Assembly (NCBI RefSeq): GCF_014529535.1
Contig: NW_023503295.1
Location: 5,750,663 to 5,814,662, forward strand
Direction: 5' to 3'
Source: Bradysia coprophila
Taxonomy: Eukaryota > Arthropoda > Insecta > Diptera > Sciaridae
Length of the DNA: 64,000 nucleotides
Made by a program: the position numbers and the translations under genes. Each line of letters opens with the position of its first letter. The stretch's first letter is position 1. The notes below the pieces were generated by a model that saw nothing but the letters and a program-made list of their open reading frames with translations, made no database searches and was not told where the DNA came from. This document shows, in pieces, positions 11,309-22,463 of the stretch.

Positions 11309-12742
11309 CCTTTGATTTTTGAAAAGATCGTTTTTTTACGGGCTGCATCATTGTGAGCAGCCTTTTTTTTCGCATATTTAAATAAAGAGAACTAATATGT
11401 TCAACAAAATGTATCTATTTGTCAAAATAACACATGTTTTCAATGAAACTTAAACTCGTGTGATTTGCGGCCCTCGCTTCGCTCTGGCCGCAAGCTTCAC
11501 ACTCGTGAATTTTTGTTCTATTTATTCGGTTTTGTTTACAAGGCAAAGTCACATAACAAGAAAAATACTATTGAAATAGATACAAAAATTCTGTTAGCAA
11601 AGTAACTCAGGACCTGGGGATTTCAATACTTCGTCGAATAAAAAAAAGTTTTTGAAAATCGGTTGAACTTTGCTCCAGTTATCGTGTTAACAAAAAGCAG
11701 AAAAGGCTCTTTCCGAGAACTACTACTAGATGGTTGAACCGATGCCGCCCATTTTCGAACTTGACCTGAGGAGTTCAATACTTCGTCGATTAAAGAAAAG
11801 TTTTTGAAAATCGGTTGAACTTTGCTCCAGTTATCGTGTTAACAAAAAGCAGAAAGGGCTTCTTTCGAGAATTATCACCAGATGGTTGAACCGATACCGC
11901 CCATTTTTGAACTTGACCTGAGGATTTCAATACTTCGTCGATTAAAAAAAAGTTTTTGAAAATCGGTTGAACTTTGCTCCAGTTATCGTGTTAACAAAGG
12001 GCACAAAATTTTAACATTTAACGTTTTTTCATCACATTTCCATACATTTTTAATCATAGTGAACGTGTTAAGTACGGTGTATTTGTTTTCGTAAAACCCA
12101 TGACTTACAGTCAAGGGAATTACAATTTTGCGAATAACAAAACTGAATATTAAGTGAAAAAAAAATCATAATGTCTATGTTCAAACTACACTTATAATGC
12201 CGATCAAACGATTGCAGACAAATCATTCGTATATGAAACGTTTCATTGTCTCATATATATATATCTACTCAAAATGATTATTGTAACAATAAACCGGTTC
12301 CGATGAAGACGTTCTGCAAATCTACAATATTGATATTGATATCTGCACCGGCACCTATGATATTTAAATACAGGAAACTTCAAACACTTCAATTGCGCAG
12401 CTGAACAAGCTCACATTTTTGCACACCTGGTCTGACTTGTTGAACGTCATCTAAAGATGTACGCAGTACAAGTACACTAGTTGCTGACATGGCAATAATT
12501 CATGTAACATGGATATGTGCAGAAACACCAATATGCGAATGTAGTCGGTTTTATGAACACAAAACGCACACATTCAAAAACTTTTGTTCATTTAAATCAT
12601 TGTTTCAGTTACAGTAACAACCACTAAATAATTCTATGTCAAATGCTAACGATAACGATAACATTACCAGGCATTGTTTACGTAGCTAAAATTCAATTAC
12701 TTGTCGTATCAACGTGAAACTTTATACTACACTGATACTCAC
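11309..12742. other. Intergenic, tandem repeat and hairpin
   Basis: No gene seen. Holds a GC-tipped hairpin at about 11453-11508 (GCGGCC/GGCCGC around CTCGCTTCGCTCT) and the 152-bp tandem repeat at 11612-12002. The remainder, up to the LINE nest, shows nothing I can interpret. Confidence 0.5.
11612..12002. repeat. Tandem repeat, 152-bp unit, about 2.5 copies
   Basis: The marker TTCAATACTTCGTCGA recurs at exact 152-bp spacing (CAATACTT at 11624, 11776, 11928). Each unit also contains GAAAATCGGTTGAACTTTGC and CAGTTATCGTGTTAAC. The phrase resembles the AAAATCGGATGCGTTTTACT...GTTATCGTG stretch in the 1.23-kb elements at 25200 and 35609, so distant kinship is possible. Confidence 0.85.
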
Positions 12743-12828
12743 TCGTGAGCACTGTATAAAACTAACTAATAATCATGCATATAGGTATAATATGGATATG
12801 GGAGGGGGAAAATATTGGTGAAATTAGT
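12743..12828. repeat. Left copy of 86-bp direct repeat flanking LINE nest
   Basis: Identical over 86 bp to 19112-19197. It abuts the A-rich 3' tail of the minus-strand LINE. I interpret it as an unusually long target-site duplication. Confidence 0.8.
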
Positions 12829-13700
12829 TTTATTTATTTATTATTTATCGTATGGCTCCATACATCAATCCTTGAGTCAAACTACAAAATCGTTAGTCAA
12901 AATTTAAAATCAAAACTAGTTAAATTCAGATCATTAAATCCAGGCCTGCAAGCCACTCTGCAGCCCCTTCGTCTAGTCGGTGTAACCCTTCCATACCGCC
13001 AACAAACTTTCGATTCGGACAATCATTCACTATGTGATTCATTGATTGATTTGGCTCGCCACAGTCACAACCAGCAGAATCGGCCAGGTTCCATTGGAAT
13101 AAACACTTCGCGCAATTCCCGTGTCCGGTTCGTATTCGGTTCAATCGTGTCCATGCCTTCCTCGGCAAATCGAATCCAGCTAGCCTTATAGTCGGATCGG
13201 GTACCAATTCCATATTCTGAACATTGATCTGATGCCAAATATTTTTCCATTCTCTATGCGCTTGGTAAGGCATTGTGATGTCACTTAACGTCTTCCAAAG
13301 TGGATGCCGAGAGGTCAGTCTTGGTGCTGGTATATTGTTCAGGTCGTCGTGGATAGGAAGCTCATCCATTGATCCGATTTTTTCCCATTCTCGGGCAAAA
13401 GCTTTGTACCTTCGAATCGCTGGCGGTTCGATGTTAGCCAGTACGTGTAGCCATTCGATTGGTGTAGATGCAACTGCGCCTGTTATCACTCGTAGAGCCT
13501 CGTTCAATGCGACATCGATGATGTTTGTGTGGGCGCTCTTTATCCAAATAGCAGATCCGTATTCAGCCACAGAGTAAACAAGTGCCAGTGCTGATGTACG
13601 CAAAACAGTGGCATTGGCACCCCAAGACGTCCCAGCAAGTTTCTTTAGGAGGTTGATTCTGGGCTGCATTTTCAACGCCGTTCGTGAATTATTTTCTTTG
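12829..13700 (-). mobile_element. 3' half of a minus-strand Jockey-superfamily LINE (C-terminal reverse transcriptase region)
   Basis: Minus-strand frame 12926-13675 encodes the post-RT part of a LINE ORF2: KMQPRINLLKKLAG..., the thumb-like segment EYGSAIW, and a terminal zinc-type region (RTGHGNCAKC ... CDCGEPNQSMNHIVNDCP). It ends with a stop at 12926, followed by a 3' UTR and an A-rich tail (AAATAAATAAATAAAA type) at 12829-12850. The upstream RT of the same element is at 18264-19111, on the other side of the inserted plus-strand LINE. The two halves meet in frame across the insertion, so this element was open when it was hit. Confidence 0.85.
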
Positions 13701-14677
13701 TCAATTCATTCAATGACGTCGCTAACCACATTGCCAACGAAAATGACAAATTAACCGGCAAAATAGTATCCGGACTAAAGACCGAGCTGTCGTTTATACG
13801 AAAGGAGCTGAAAAATGACATCAATTCACTGTCGAATAATTTCCAAGATGCGGTGCAACGAGTTGAATCTGAACAATCATCGCAACTTGGACGGATCTCA
13901 CACCTGGAGGACACAGTGGCCCGTCTCCAACGGATTAACGAATTGGTCGTCTCCGGGATACCTGTGGTGGAAAACGAATGCTGTGCAGCAGTCATTAAGA
14001 AGATTGCTGCAGCTGTTCACTGCACAATTGGAACGTTACGCGCATTTCGCTTATACAAAACTGGTCAAAATAACCTCAAAAAACGCCTCCGTAATAACAG
14101 CAACGCAAACCCGCCGATTATCATGGTGAAATTTGCATCGACTATGGAAAAGAGCGACTTCTTCAGAGCGTACCTCTCACGTAAAGATCTAAGCCTTAAG
14201 GACATCGGATTTTCATCCACTCAGCGCATTTACGTGAAAGAAAACCTGACACCGTCCAACCACAAGATTTTCCAAGAATGTGAAAGTGCAAAGAGAACTG
14301 GCCTAGTAAGCAAGCTGTTTACCAGAGATGGAGTCTGCTATGTTGCCCTTCAACCTAATGGCAAACCGACTATGGTACACTCAATTGACGCCCTCCATGA
14401 TTTGATCGGCGGTAGTAATGCAATTGCTCGACCTAAAAGACCCAACGACGTGGGTGGTCATGATAAACCTGCGGTAACTAAGAGGAAAACCAAAAAGCGC
14501 AGATTGGATCCAACGTGTCGATCGAACGCAATTCCGCAACAGTCGATGGAATGTGAGTCAAATGGAAATCGTAATTCCTGGGCAGCACTTCAAGCAGCAA
14601 CAGAACAATTCGATTCGGAATCATTACAGTCGACAATGGATACAACTGCAACAACTACAACCGCTACCACCGACTGA
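13701..14677 (+). CDS. LINE ORF1 (5'-truncated), RNA-binding protein
   Basis: An open frame without a start codon begins at the element's 5' boundary (about 13703) and ends at 14675-14677. The N-terminal part is heptad-like and coiled-coil-prone. The middle (VSGIPVVENECCAAV...) and C-terminal parts (IRVKFAS-like, ENLTPSNHKIFQ, KLFTRDGVCYVAL) look like the RRM/CTD or baculovirus-FP-like domain of LINE ORF1 proteins, which bind element RNA. A basic patch (KRKTKKRR) and a Thr-rich tail end the protein. The missing N-terminus shows that the element was 5'-truncated on insertion. Confidence 0.7.
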
Positions 14678-15078
14678 TTTTTTCGATTAGTCATCGTCAT
14701 GCATTCCACCGTTAGTTAATTTCGCTTGGTCATCGTTATGCTCGATTCAAAGACAAGTATACTGAATTATATCTCATTTCTCATTGTTTTATCTGTCATA
14801 AACTTAATTTTCACATTTTCATTACCATTTTTGTCAAGCTTCTGATTACTAAAACGAGGATAGGATTTTGGCTGAATTTTGAAGGTCTTTTCTTTCTATT
14901 TGTACACGATAACAAACACGGAAAGTATACGATTAAACATCGCATCATCCACATTACTTTTGGACACTGTCATTGACGTAAGTACCACTGATTTCATTCA
15001 TTCATCATATCATCACTGTCATACATCATTTGAATCATTCACTGCGGGTTCCTCTGCATCACCTCTATCGTTTTTGAA

Positions 15079-15802
15079 AATGGCAATGACCCAAAGTGTG
15101 AGACCTAACCCTGCGGAGATTCCAATCGCGATACAGAATGTAGTACTTAAATCGGCATTCCCAGCGACTAGTCCTACTCTGAATGTTGCTCATCTCAACC
15201 CAGACGGTCTTCGTCCAAAGATTGATGAGTTTCGGGAGGTCATTAAGGGAGCAAATCTGCACTGTGTTGCTATATCGGAGACCCACTTCAAGTCTTATAT
15301 GTCAGACAAGTCGGTCGAGCTGCGAGGTTTTGTACTTCACCGAAATGACAGGGAACTTCGCCGGTATGGAGGAGTGGCACTCTATGTGAAGAAAAGTGTT
15401 GCTTCGAAAGTAGTTCTAAAAAGTGTTAGCCGAATAGGGACACTTGAGTACCTCTTTGTCGAACTAAGTTGCGTGTCGCATAAGGTACTGTTCGGCGTGA
15501 TGTACAAGCCGCCTGGGATCGATGACATTGATGTGTTCGAAGACATCATGCAAGATCTGAGTTCCAGGTATTCGAATGTTATAGTTGCGGGGGATTTTAA
15601 TGAGGACTTGATTTCTCGTTCAGCCAAGACGATTAGGTACATTGATGCGGTCCGTTCATTGTCAATGGAACTGGTTTCGACGGAACCTACACATTTTTCG
15701 AAGACTTCTTCTACGTGCATTGACCACTTTCTGACTAACTCTATTAGTGATGTTGCTCGTTTCTCTCAGGTTAGTCTGGGGGAATTTCTAAACATGACAT
15801 GA
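15079..15802 (+). pseudogene. LINE ORF2, endonuclease domain (frame 1 of broken ORF2)
   Basis: Apurinic-endonuclease-like (APE) domain that nicks target DNA for retrotransposition. Visible motifs are LNPDGLRPKIDEF, AISETHF, YGGVALYVKK, GVMYKPPG, VIVAGDFNED and STCIDHFLT. The start is set at the ATG at 15079; the frame is open back to 14879 without clear coding character. It stops at 15800 just after a G-run (15778-15782). The natural continuation, KHDMIFMSV, lies in the next frame, so loss of one base in the G-run explains the break. Confidence 0.85.
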
Positions 15803-17889
15803 TTTTCATGTCAGTACAATGTGATATGTCGTGCATTGACTCTGGGGTCACATTGAGGCGTAGGATTCATCGTATTGACGGTGAGAAGTTGGTTTCAGAT
15901 GCGATGTCAGTTGACTGGACCAGTATCATGATGAGTAACGATGTCGATGAATCAGTGAGTAACCTCGAAGTAGAGCTGCTGCGTCTGCTGAACTTTCATG
16001 CTCCTTTAGAACCGATGCAAGCACGAGAGTCTTCAGCACCGTGGTTCTGCTATGACGTTAGCAAGGCACTGATTGACAGGGATTTAGCATATGAAGCATG
16101 GAAACGTCATAGGACCGACGGTAACTTTGTTCATTTTAAAAGACTGAGGAATGCAGCCTCACAGATCATCCGACTAGCTAAGCGTCGCTACTACACGCGT
16201 AAGTTCGGGTCTTTGATACCTACGACGAAACTGTGGAGCAGCTTACGTGGGTTGGGTCTTTTAAGGGGCTCTGGTGATGCCGTGGCCCCGTATACGCCAG
16301 AGGAATTCAACGTCCATTTCACTCAAGGCATTTATTCAGACTTCCCAGTTTTTATTAATTTGTCGAATACCCCACGGCTATTGACCGGGAACTCCGCAAC
16401 GTCCCGTAGACAGTTTTCTTTTCGTAACGTTACCAGCCATGAAGTATGCAAGGCCATTGTTAGCATTAAATCAAATTCTGAGGGCCTCGACGGCATCCCG
16501 ATTTCATTTATCAAACTAATCCTACCAGCTGTTCTGCCAGTGATTACGACCATTTTCAATGCAGCATTAACTAAATCTGTATTTCCGAAGTCATGGAAGC
16601 TGTCTAAGGTCTTGCCGAGGCATAAGAATACGCGTGATAAACAATTGCGGGACTACCGCCCGATTAGTATACTTCCGGCGTTGTCTAAGGCTTTAGAGAA
16701 GCTTATGAAGGGTCAAATGAATGAGTACATAGCTGAATTTGGACTGTTACATAGATTTCAGTCTGGGTTTCGCTCAAACCATGGTACTGCTACGGCCTTA
16801 CTGAAGATTACGGATGATATAAGGGTGGATCTTGACGGTGGATTAGCCACGGTCCTCTTGTTACTCGACTTTTCTAAGGCCTTCGATACAGTTAGGCACG
16901 GTCTTTTGCTTAATAAACTTGACCAAAATCTGACGTTCTCCTCTTCTGCACTTAATTTCATTTGGAGCTACCTGAGTAATAGGCAGCAGAAGGTAATGAT
17001 TAATGGATGCAGCTCCAGCTTCTCGGACATATTGGTCGGGCTCCCGCAAGGCTCGGTTCTCGGTCCGTTACTTTTTTCAGTGTTTATAAACGATCTTCCA
17101 GCGACAGTAAAGTTTTCCCGTGTGCACCTTTTCGCCGATGATGTACAACTCTACTTGTCTGTGCGTAAGGAAAATGTCAGGGAAGACGTGAATAACCTCA
17201 ACGCTGATCTTAGGGCTATTTCGTTCTGGGCGGGAGCAAACGGTCTGGTACTTAATGCTAGTAAAACGCAGGCAATCAGGATCTGCACTGGGAATTGGTC
17301 GTCAACTATCCCTCAGGTGGAGCTGAATGGGACTCACATCGGCTATAGTGACACGGTCAAGGATCTAGGGATTCTGATTGATAATCTGATGAACTGGCGA
17401 GCTCATGCCCTTTCGGTCTCGTCGAAAGTCTTTGCTGGACTCCGATGCTTATGGCCTCATGCTGGCTACCTTCCTAGATCCGTCAAGCTGACTCTAGTCA
17501 AGTCTCTTCTGATGCCTCATTTCACGTACTGCTCGCAAGTCATGGGAAGGTTGCAGGCTTTGACGAAGAAGGTTCTAGAGAAGGCATTTAAGGGTTGCAT
17601 TAGGTTCGTTTGTGGCTTGGGCCGTTATGACTCCACCGCAGCAGCCAGCAATGTGCTTCTTGGCTGCGACTTGTTCTCATATTTCGATTTCTTATCATGC
17701 GTGCTAATGCATAAGACATTACTCCTTAAAGAGCCTCGTTACCTGTATGAACGCATAACCCCCACCTCAAATACGCGAACTTTTAATCTGGTTATGCCGA
17801 GAGTGAGAGGAGACATAATGTCGCGGTCTTTTTTCGCGGGTGGGGTCTCGACTTATAACTCATTGCCACCGAATATTAAAAAAAATTAA
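15799..17889 (+). CDS. LINE ORF2, reverse transcriptase part
   Basis: 696-aa frame, uninterrupted. Reverse transcriptase blocks in order: DYRPISILP, FQSGFRSNHGTATALL, LLDFSKAFDTV, GLPQGSVLGPLLFSVFINDL and the catalytic FADDVQLYLS (FADD at 17131-17142), then thumb and C-terminal region. It continues the endonuclease frame that ends at 15802, displaced by one base. The first residues of this frame are the last strand of the endonuclease, so the Met at 15799 is not a real start. Apart from that frameshift no damage is visible, which argues for recent insertion. Confidence 0.88.
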   Translation: MIFMSVQCDMSCIDSGVTLRRRIHRIDGEKLVSDAMSVDWTSIMMSNDVDESVSNLEVELLRLLNFHAPLEPMQARESSAPWFCYDVSKALIDRDLAYEAWKRHRTDGNFVHFKRLRNAASQIIRLAKRRYYTRKFGSLIPTTKLWSSLRGLGLLRGSGDAVAPYTPEEFNVHFTQGIYSDFPVFINLSNTPRLLTGNSATSRRQFSFRNVTSHEVCKAIVSIKSNSEGLDGIPISFIKLILPAVLPVITTIFNAALTKSVFPKSWKLSKVLPRHKNTRDKQLRDYRPISILPALSKALEKLMKGQMNEYIAEFGLLHRFQSGFRSNHGTATALLKITDDIRVDLDGGLATVLLLLDFSKAFDTVRHGLLLNKLDQNLTFSSSALNFIWSYLSNRQQKVMINGCSSSFSDILVGLPQGSVLGPLLFSVFINDLPATVKFSRVHLFADDVQLYLSVRKENVREDVNNLNADLRAISFWAGANGLVLNASKTQAIRICTGNWSSTIPQVELNGTHIGYSDTVKDLGILIDNLMNWRAHALSVSSKVFAGLRCLWPHAGYLPRSVKLTLVKSLLMPHFTYCSQVMGRLQALTKKVLEKAFKGCIRFVCGLGRYDSTAAASNVLLGCDLFSYFDFLSCVLMHKTLLLKEPRYLYERITPTSNTRTFNLVMPRVRGDIMSRSFFAGGVSTYNSLPPNIKKN

Positions 17890-18263
17890 ATCGTTAACTG
17901 GCTTTAAGGTTGCATGCAGGGACCATTTTTGTGTCTAAGATTCATGTGTTGTACCCATTTCGTTATTTCATCGTTTCAGTGACTCAGTTATTTGCCTACG
18001 TCCACGAATAATGTGTCGATGCTTGTATGTGATTCTATTGTAGCTCTTTCCCAACTGTGTTTATTATTATTTGACTTAAGCGGTTTGTTATCGTACTTTG
18101 GCTAGATTTACTGCCTGTAGTTATGAACTTGCAGTCCGAATTTTTCCTTATATTTAATTATTAATCTTGCGTTGATTGACATCCTACTGTAATATGTACT
18201 AAAAAAGGCTCACAGGCCTTACTCATATTATGACATAAATAAATAAACTAACTAACTAACTAA

Positions 18264-19111
18264 CTTTGTACGTCAGCGATCTATCTAACGTTACTCCCAG
18301 GTACTTCGGGAAGAAGTCGTGTTCTAATACTACACCGTTGAAAATTACTCGAAGTTTTCTTTTCGCTCGAACGTTGCATAGATGGAAAGCCGAAACAATT
18401 GTTTTGCTGGTATTTGGTCGTAACCTCCACTTTTCGAAATAACGACGCATAATGTCCAGATCGCGAGAGAGTGCGAAATTCAACTCTATGAACGTTTTTG
18501 CTTGTACTGCTAGAGCAAAATCGTCTGCAAAAATGAATTTTCTGCTTTGAAGTTCTGGTACGTCTCCCACATATAGCAGGAATAGCAAGCACGAGAGAAC
18601 AGCTCCTTGCGGTAGTCCATCGTTTAGAGTCCTTTGCCGGCTAACATCACTGTCCAAATACACATAAAAATGTCGGTTGCTTAGCATGTTATTCAGCAGG
18701 GTGTACATAGATTTGCAGGGGATGATGGAAATGAACTTATATAACATACCGTGCCGCCACACGGTATCGTAAGCTGAAGATAAATCGATCAATGCCAATC
18801 CCGTTTTCAAATTTCGCTCGAATCCTGCCTCAATGAATGTTGTGAGTGCAAGCACTTGTTCGGTTGTGCTTCGTTTTGGTTTGAAACCTGCCTGTTCCTT
18901 TTGAGTGTGTTCGAAAATTGTTGGACTTAATCGATTGTAGATGACTCTTTCCAACAGTTTGTACGTGACGGATAGTAACGAGATTGGACGGTAATTTTCA
19001 GGCAAGTCAGACGTTTTACCTGGTTTCAAAATAGCCACGATTTTTGACTTCTTGAATGCTGGTGGGACATTTTTCGATCGTAGGATATCGTTGAAAAAAC
19101 GTGTAAGCCAT
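18264..19111 (-). mobile_element. 5' part of the minus-strand LINE: reverse transcriptase core
   Basis: Minus-strand frame from about 19110 to 18264 with RT motifs FKKSKIVAILKPGK, NYRPISLL, EQAGFKPKRSTTEQVL, LIDLSSAYDTVW, GLPQGAVLSCLLFLLYV and FADDFALAV, ending at LGVTLDRSLTYK where the plus-strand LINE interrupts it. It continues at 13695-12926. Its 5' end is truncated exactly at the 86-bp direct repeat. Confidence 0.87.
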
Positions 19112-19197
19112 TCGTGAGCACTGTATAAAACTAACTAATAATCATGCATATAGGTATAATATGGATATGGGAGGGGGAAAATATTGGTGAAATTAGT
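19112..19197. repeat. Right copy of 86-bp direct repeat flanking LINE nest
   Basis: Identical to 12743-12828. It begins where the RT coding sequence of the minus-strand LINE is cut off. Confidence 0.8.
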
Positions 19198-21456
19198 GAA
19201 GCTTTTAGAATCAAATTCACTTGAGACGAGACATATGAAAAAGCAAAACGGCATCTATTTTTGTCAGCAAATTTTATTTTTTGGCAACAAAAGCAGGAGT
19301 AAAATTTTTTTTCATCCGTGCGACGTGATAAGCTTATCCTTTAATTTTCTCCCCTCGAATGCGGTTAGAAGCGTTTTGTTGACGTTCTTTCGTTATTTCC
19401 TCAAGTCTTATGTTCATACCATGGGGCGAAGAACATTTCCATCAATCAGCAATAGTTATTTGTTCAACGGAAGTTAAACACAAGGTTTTCACAACAAAGG
19501 CTTCCGAAATTTCAGCGGAGGAGAGAAAATGACTATTTTCTCGCCTATGTTGTGAAAAAAATATTGCTGGTATCAGGAATAGTATGTTACATACCAAGGA
19601 TCAAAAAGGTGTGTTTTAGACCCAGGTGGTGAAAACGTCCAGGGATGGAGCGACGCGAAGCGGAGCGGAGACTAAGTATGAATGCTGAAAGCAATCCTTA
19701 TGAATGCATTGTCACAAAACACTAAAAACATTACATTCGCGTACATACAACAACTTGACACATTTGGGAAAGAATAAAGATAGGATCGAAAATGACATAA
19801 GCGGGAATGAAAATTGAGAGAAAATAGTAGGGGAGAATGTTGCTCTTTCGGTACTAAATTTGGTGAATGAATGTGACGGTTTTGGTACTACAGGAAGAAA
19901 AATTTATTTTTGCCTCGTAGATTCGCTAAGATAAATTACCGTTTTGCATTTGGTGAAAGGATGAACTTCTTACATTGTGGCGAAACGCCGGTTGATAAAG
20001 TTTACACTTTTTATGTGGTAAAAAGAAGAGAAAAAGAGGAGTCAAGTCCTGCCTGTCGAGATGTGCAGGCCGATGTATTTTCAAAGCCCGACCCAGTCTT
20101 AAATTTAAGACCCGAACCCGACCGACATGACTCGAGAATTTTTTAATAAAGGCCGGCCCTGTCCGTGCTGGGATGTTCGAGACATCAGATATGTATCTGG
20201 GGATATATATTTAGATGAAAAACTGAGCTTCCAGAAACAAATTCCCGAGCTCTTAATTCACATCACAAGTGCGCCAATTAATTAAAAAATAAATTTCAAC
20301 GCATTCTTATATGAAAATAAAGCGAGTTGAACAAATACAAGGCTGCCTTTGATTTGCTTGTTATGCGTTTCATTTTGAATTTGCAGCGGACTTATGGTGT
20401 GAAGGGCTTTTTAGAAGAGAAGAACATCTTGAAAATGATTGCCAGCTGTCACTGAATACCTGTGGTACCTGTGACGGTAAAGTACTGCAACATCACAGTC
20501 AGAATGATAGTGTAAAGATGTTGCTACGGAAAGTGGTATCAGACACAGCAAACACAACTTACCGGGCGCTGATGTGATAAATAGCTATTAGTGTAGTGTT
20601 GCTGTGTAGTTCTAAGATATTTGACTTTTATGGACAACTTTTATGGGCTATATTGCGTACTTCAATTTATTGGACGAATTTTTTACATCCTTCATCCAAT
20701 TGTTGTTGTTACACAAACACTAATCTTTGTCTGACAATTGAGCGGAGCGAAGCTTTTTGTTCCTAGTTATATATACTATTTTAAACAATTGGTTTACATT
20801 TTTTTCGTGGTTGCAGTTGAGGCTCGCTTCAAGCTAAACAGAATACTAAAAAGTTTTCTTTTCAAAAGAACTCAGATTAAAACTTTTACATCTATAGATA
20901 GTTGACGACTGGCGGCTTTAGCACCATCACAACATTTCGACAATTAAAGTTTTTCATTTTTAACATGAAGTTAAATCCTACAAAAACCTCAAAAGAGGAA
21001 GAGGTGACGCAAGTCCTTTAAATTAAGCTTCCAAAACATTTGATATCAGTTTTAGTGACGCATTCTGGAATTAATCAATTTATCAATTACAGTCGATAAC
21101 GAATTAAAAATGTGTGATTTAAGTATATTTAGCTTATCCTTCTGTCACCTCTTTTGACAGCTTTTAACGTTTTAGTACGTTTTCTCTTCCAGCAGAAAAA
21201 ACCCAGTTCCAGGAAAAAAGGAAAATTCGGCGAAATACTTTTTTATCACACCAAATTTTTATTTGTATCATTTTATTCAAAAAAATTCATCTTTATAATA
21301 AAACAACATCAGTAGTGATTTGCATGTAATTTAAACAGAGCCAAATCAATTGTTTATGTGTTACATTTACATAATGGAAGTGGCTATAATTTATACTTGC
21401 CTGCACATTTTAAGCTAATGTTTTGGTTCGTTAGCTTCAGTTGAAACACTTTGGCC
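19198..21456. other. Intergenic with repeat fragments and a tiny RT relic
   Basis: No host gene is seen. About 19455-19560 is a fragment of a dispersed repeat that reappears inverted at 57368-57480. 20190-20285 reads like a minute LINE relic (DIYLDEKLSFQKQIPELL). 21003-21070 has another GTGACGCAAGTCC...GTGACGCATTCTGG stretch of the element family described at 46893. A GC-rich CGAAGCGGAGCGGAG stretch lies near 19655. Confidence 0.45.
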
Positions 21457-21461
21457 ATGGA
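21457..21461. repeat. 5-bp target-site duplication (ATGGA), left
   Basis: ATGGA immediately precedes the left LTR and recurs immediately after the right LTR (24420-24424). This fixes the borders of the copia element. Confidence 0.85.
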
Positions 21462-21612
21462 TGTTGGTTTACTAATTTGATCATAGTATTCGTGTTAATG
21501 AATTAATGTAAAATTGATCAAAGCATTCACTCTGTACAAGTTCGTCATACAATAAAGACATCTTTTATAAAAAGCTCCGCTTTCTCTATCCACAACTATT
21601 CCAAAACTAAGA
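21462..21612 (+). repeat. Left LTR of copia element (151 bp)
   Basis: Begins TGTTGG and ends ACTAAGA. Identical to 24269-24419. Contains AATAAA (21551-21556) and a TATAAAA just after it. It is followed directly by GGTTATCGGCCCAG, which resembles the Drosophila copia primer-binding site that pairs with an internal part of initiator-Met tRNA. Confidence 0.92.
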
Positions 21613-21638
21613 GGTTATCGGCCCAGTTTAACGCTAGA

Positions 21639-22463
21639 ATGGCTACTGAAGATCGTCAATTTAATAAATATATCCAGTTTGACGGAACCAATTTCAACAA
21701 TTGGAAGTTCCGCATGGGAGTTCTCTTGGAGGAAAAAGACTTACTCGAATTCATTGAAACACCGCTGGAGGATCTTGTAGACACCGTGGATACTGTGGAG
21801 GAAGAGAACAAATTGAGGCTGCGTGAAAAGAAGTGCAAATCAATATTAGTCCAGTGCATTCACGATAGCCAATTGGAGTACATAAAAGATAAAACGGAAG
21901 CCAAAGGTATATTCGATGCATTGACGGCAGTGTTTGAGCGAAAGAGCGTAGCGGGACAGCTATTACTCCGAAAACGACTGTTAACAATGAAGTATGCCGA
22001 TGGAGAAGAAATGGCAAAACATTTTCTGAAGTTCGACAAATGCGTTCGTGATCTAAAGTCCATTGGAGCGACTATGGAAGAAACCGATATCGTTTGCCAT
22101 TTGCTTTTGACTTTACCAACGAGTTTCGACAACTTAGTCACTGCAATCGAAACGATCGATCCGGTCAATCTTACAATCGATTTCGTTAAAAGTCGTATAC
22201 TGGACGAGTATCAGAAACGTTGTACGAGTGGCGTTGCAACTAAGAATGCAGATTCTGTTGCAATGAATGCTGGCAGAAATAGGCCGAAGGGAAAATGTTT
22301 CAACTGCGGAAAGCCTGGACATTTTCAATCCGAGTGTTGGGCACCTAAGAAGGATGAAACGAGTGGCAATAACAGCAGTAACGTTGGTCAAGCCAATGTA
22401 GCAGCGAAATCGAATACGTTGAATGGTGAAATCGAAGCAAGAAACACAAGAAACCCAGCGTAG
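21639..22463 (+). CDS. copia Gag polyprotein
   Basis: 274 aa. Starts MATEDRQFNKYIQFDGTNF, typical of copia-type Gag (UBN2-like). It has a central helical capsid-like region and one zinc knuckle, CFNCGKPGHFQSEC, near residues 222-235. Its function is to form the particle that packages element RNA. It overlaps the start of the downstream Pol frame by about 40 bp in another frame, so either a frameshift is used or a mutation separated them. Confidence 0.9.
   Translation: MATEDRQFNKYIQFDGTNFNNWKFRMGVLLEEKDLLEFIETPLEDLVDTVDTVEEENKLRLREKKCKSILVQCIHDSQLEYIKDKTEAKGIFDALTAVFERKSVAGQLLLRKRLLTMKYADGEEMAKHFLKFDKCVRDLKSIGATMEETDIVCHLLLTLPTSFDNLVTAIETIDPVNLTIDFVKSRILDEYQKRCTSGVATKNADSVAMNAGRNRPKGKCFNCGKPGHFQSECWAPKKDETSGNNSSNVGQANVAAKSNTLNGEIEARNTRNPA

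Larger units (their letters stand above)
13701..18263 (+). mobile_element. 5'-truncated LINE (CR1/Jockey-like) inserted into another LINE
   Basis: About 4.56 kb. Contains the truncated ORF1, the two-frame ORF2 (endonuclease, then reverse transcriptase) and a 3' tail of short repeats (ATAAATAAATAAACTAACTAACTAAC type, 18233-18263). The flanks share CTTTG at 13696-13700 and 18264-18268, a probable 5-bp target duplication. Removing the element brings the outer minus-strand ORF back into frame. The non-poly(A) repetitive tail favours the CR1/L2/Jockey side of the LINE tree. Confidence 0.85.

Noticed and set aside
13275..13577. Plus-strand open stretch opposite the minus-strand LINE
   Set aside because: Antisense shadow of the ORF2 C-terminal region, with no independent family resemblance.
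20190..20285. Reverse transcriptase relic DIYLDEKLSFQKQI
   Set aside because: Similarity is suggestive but too short to list as a separate element.
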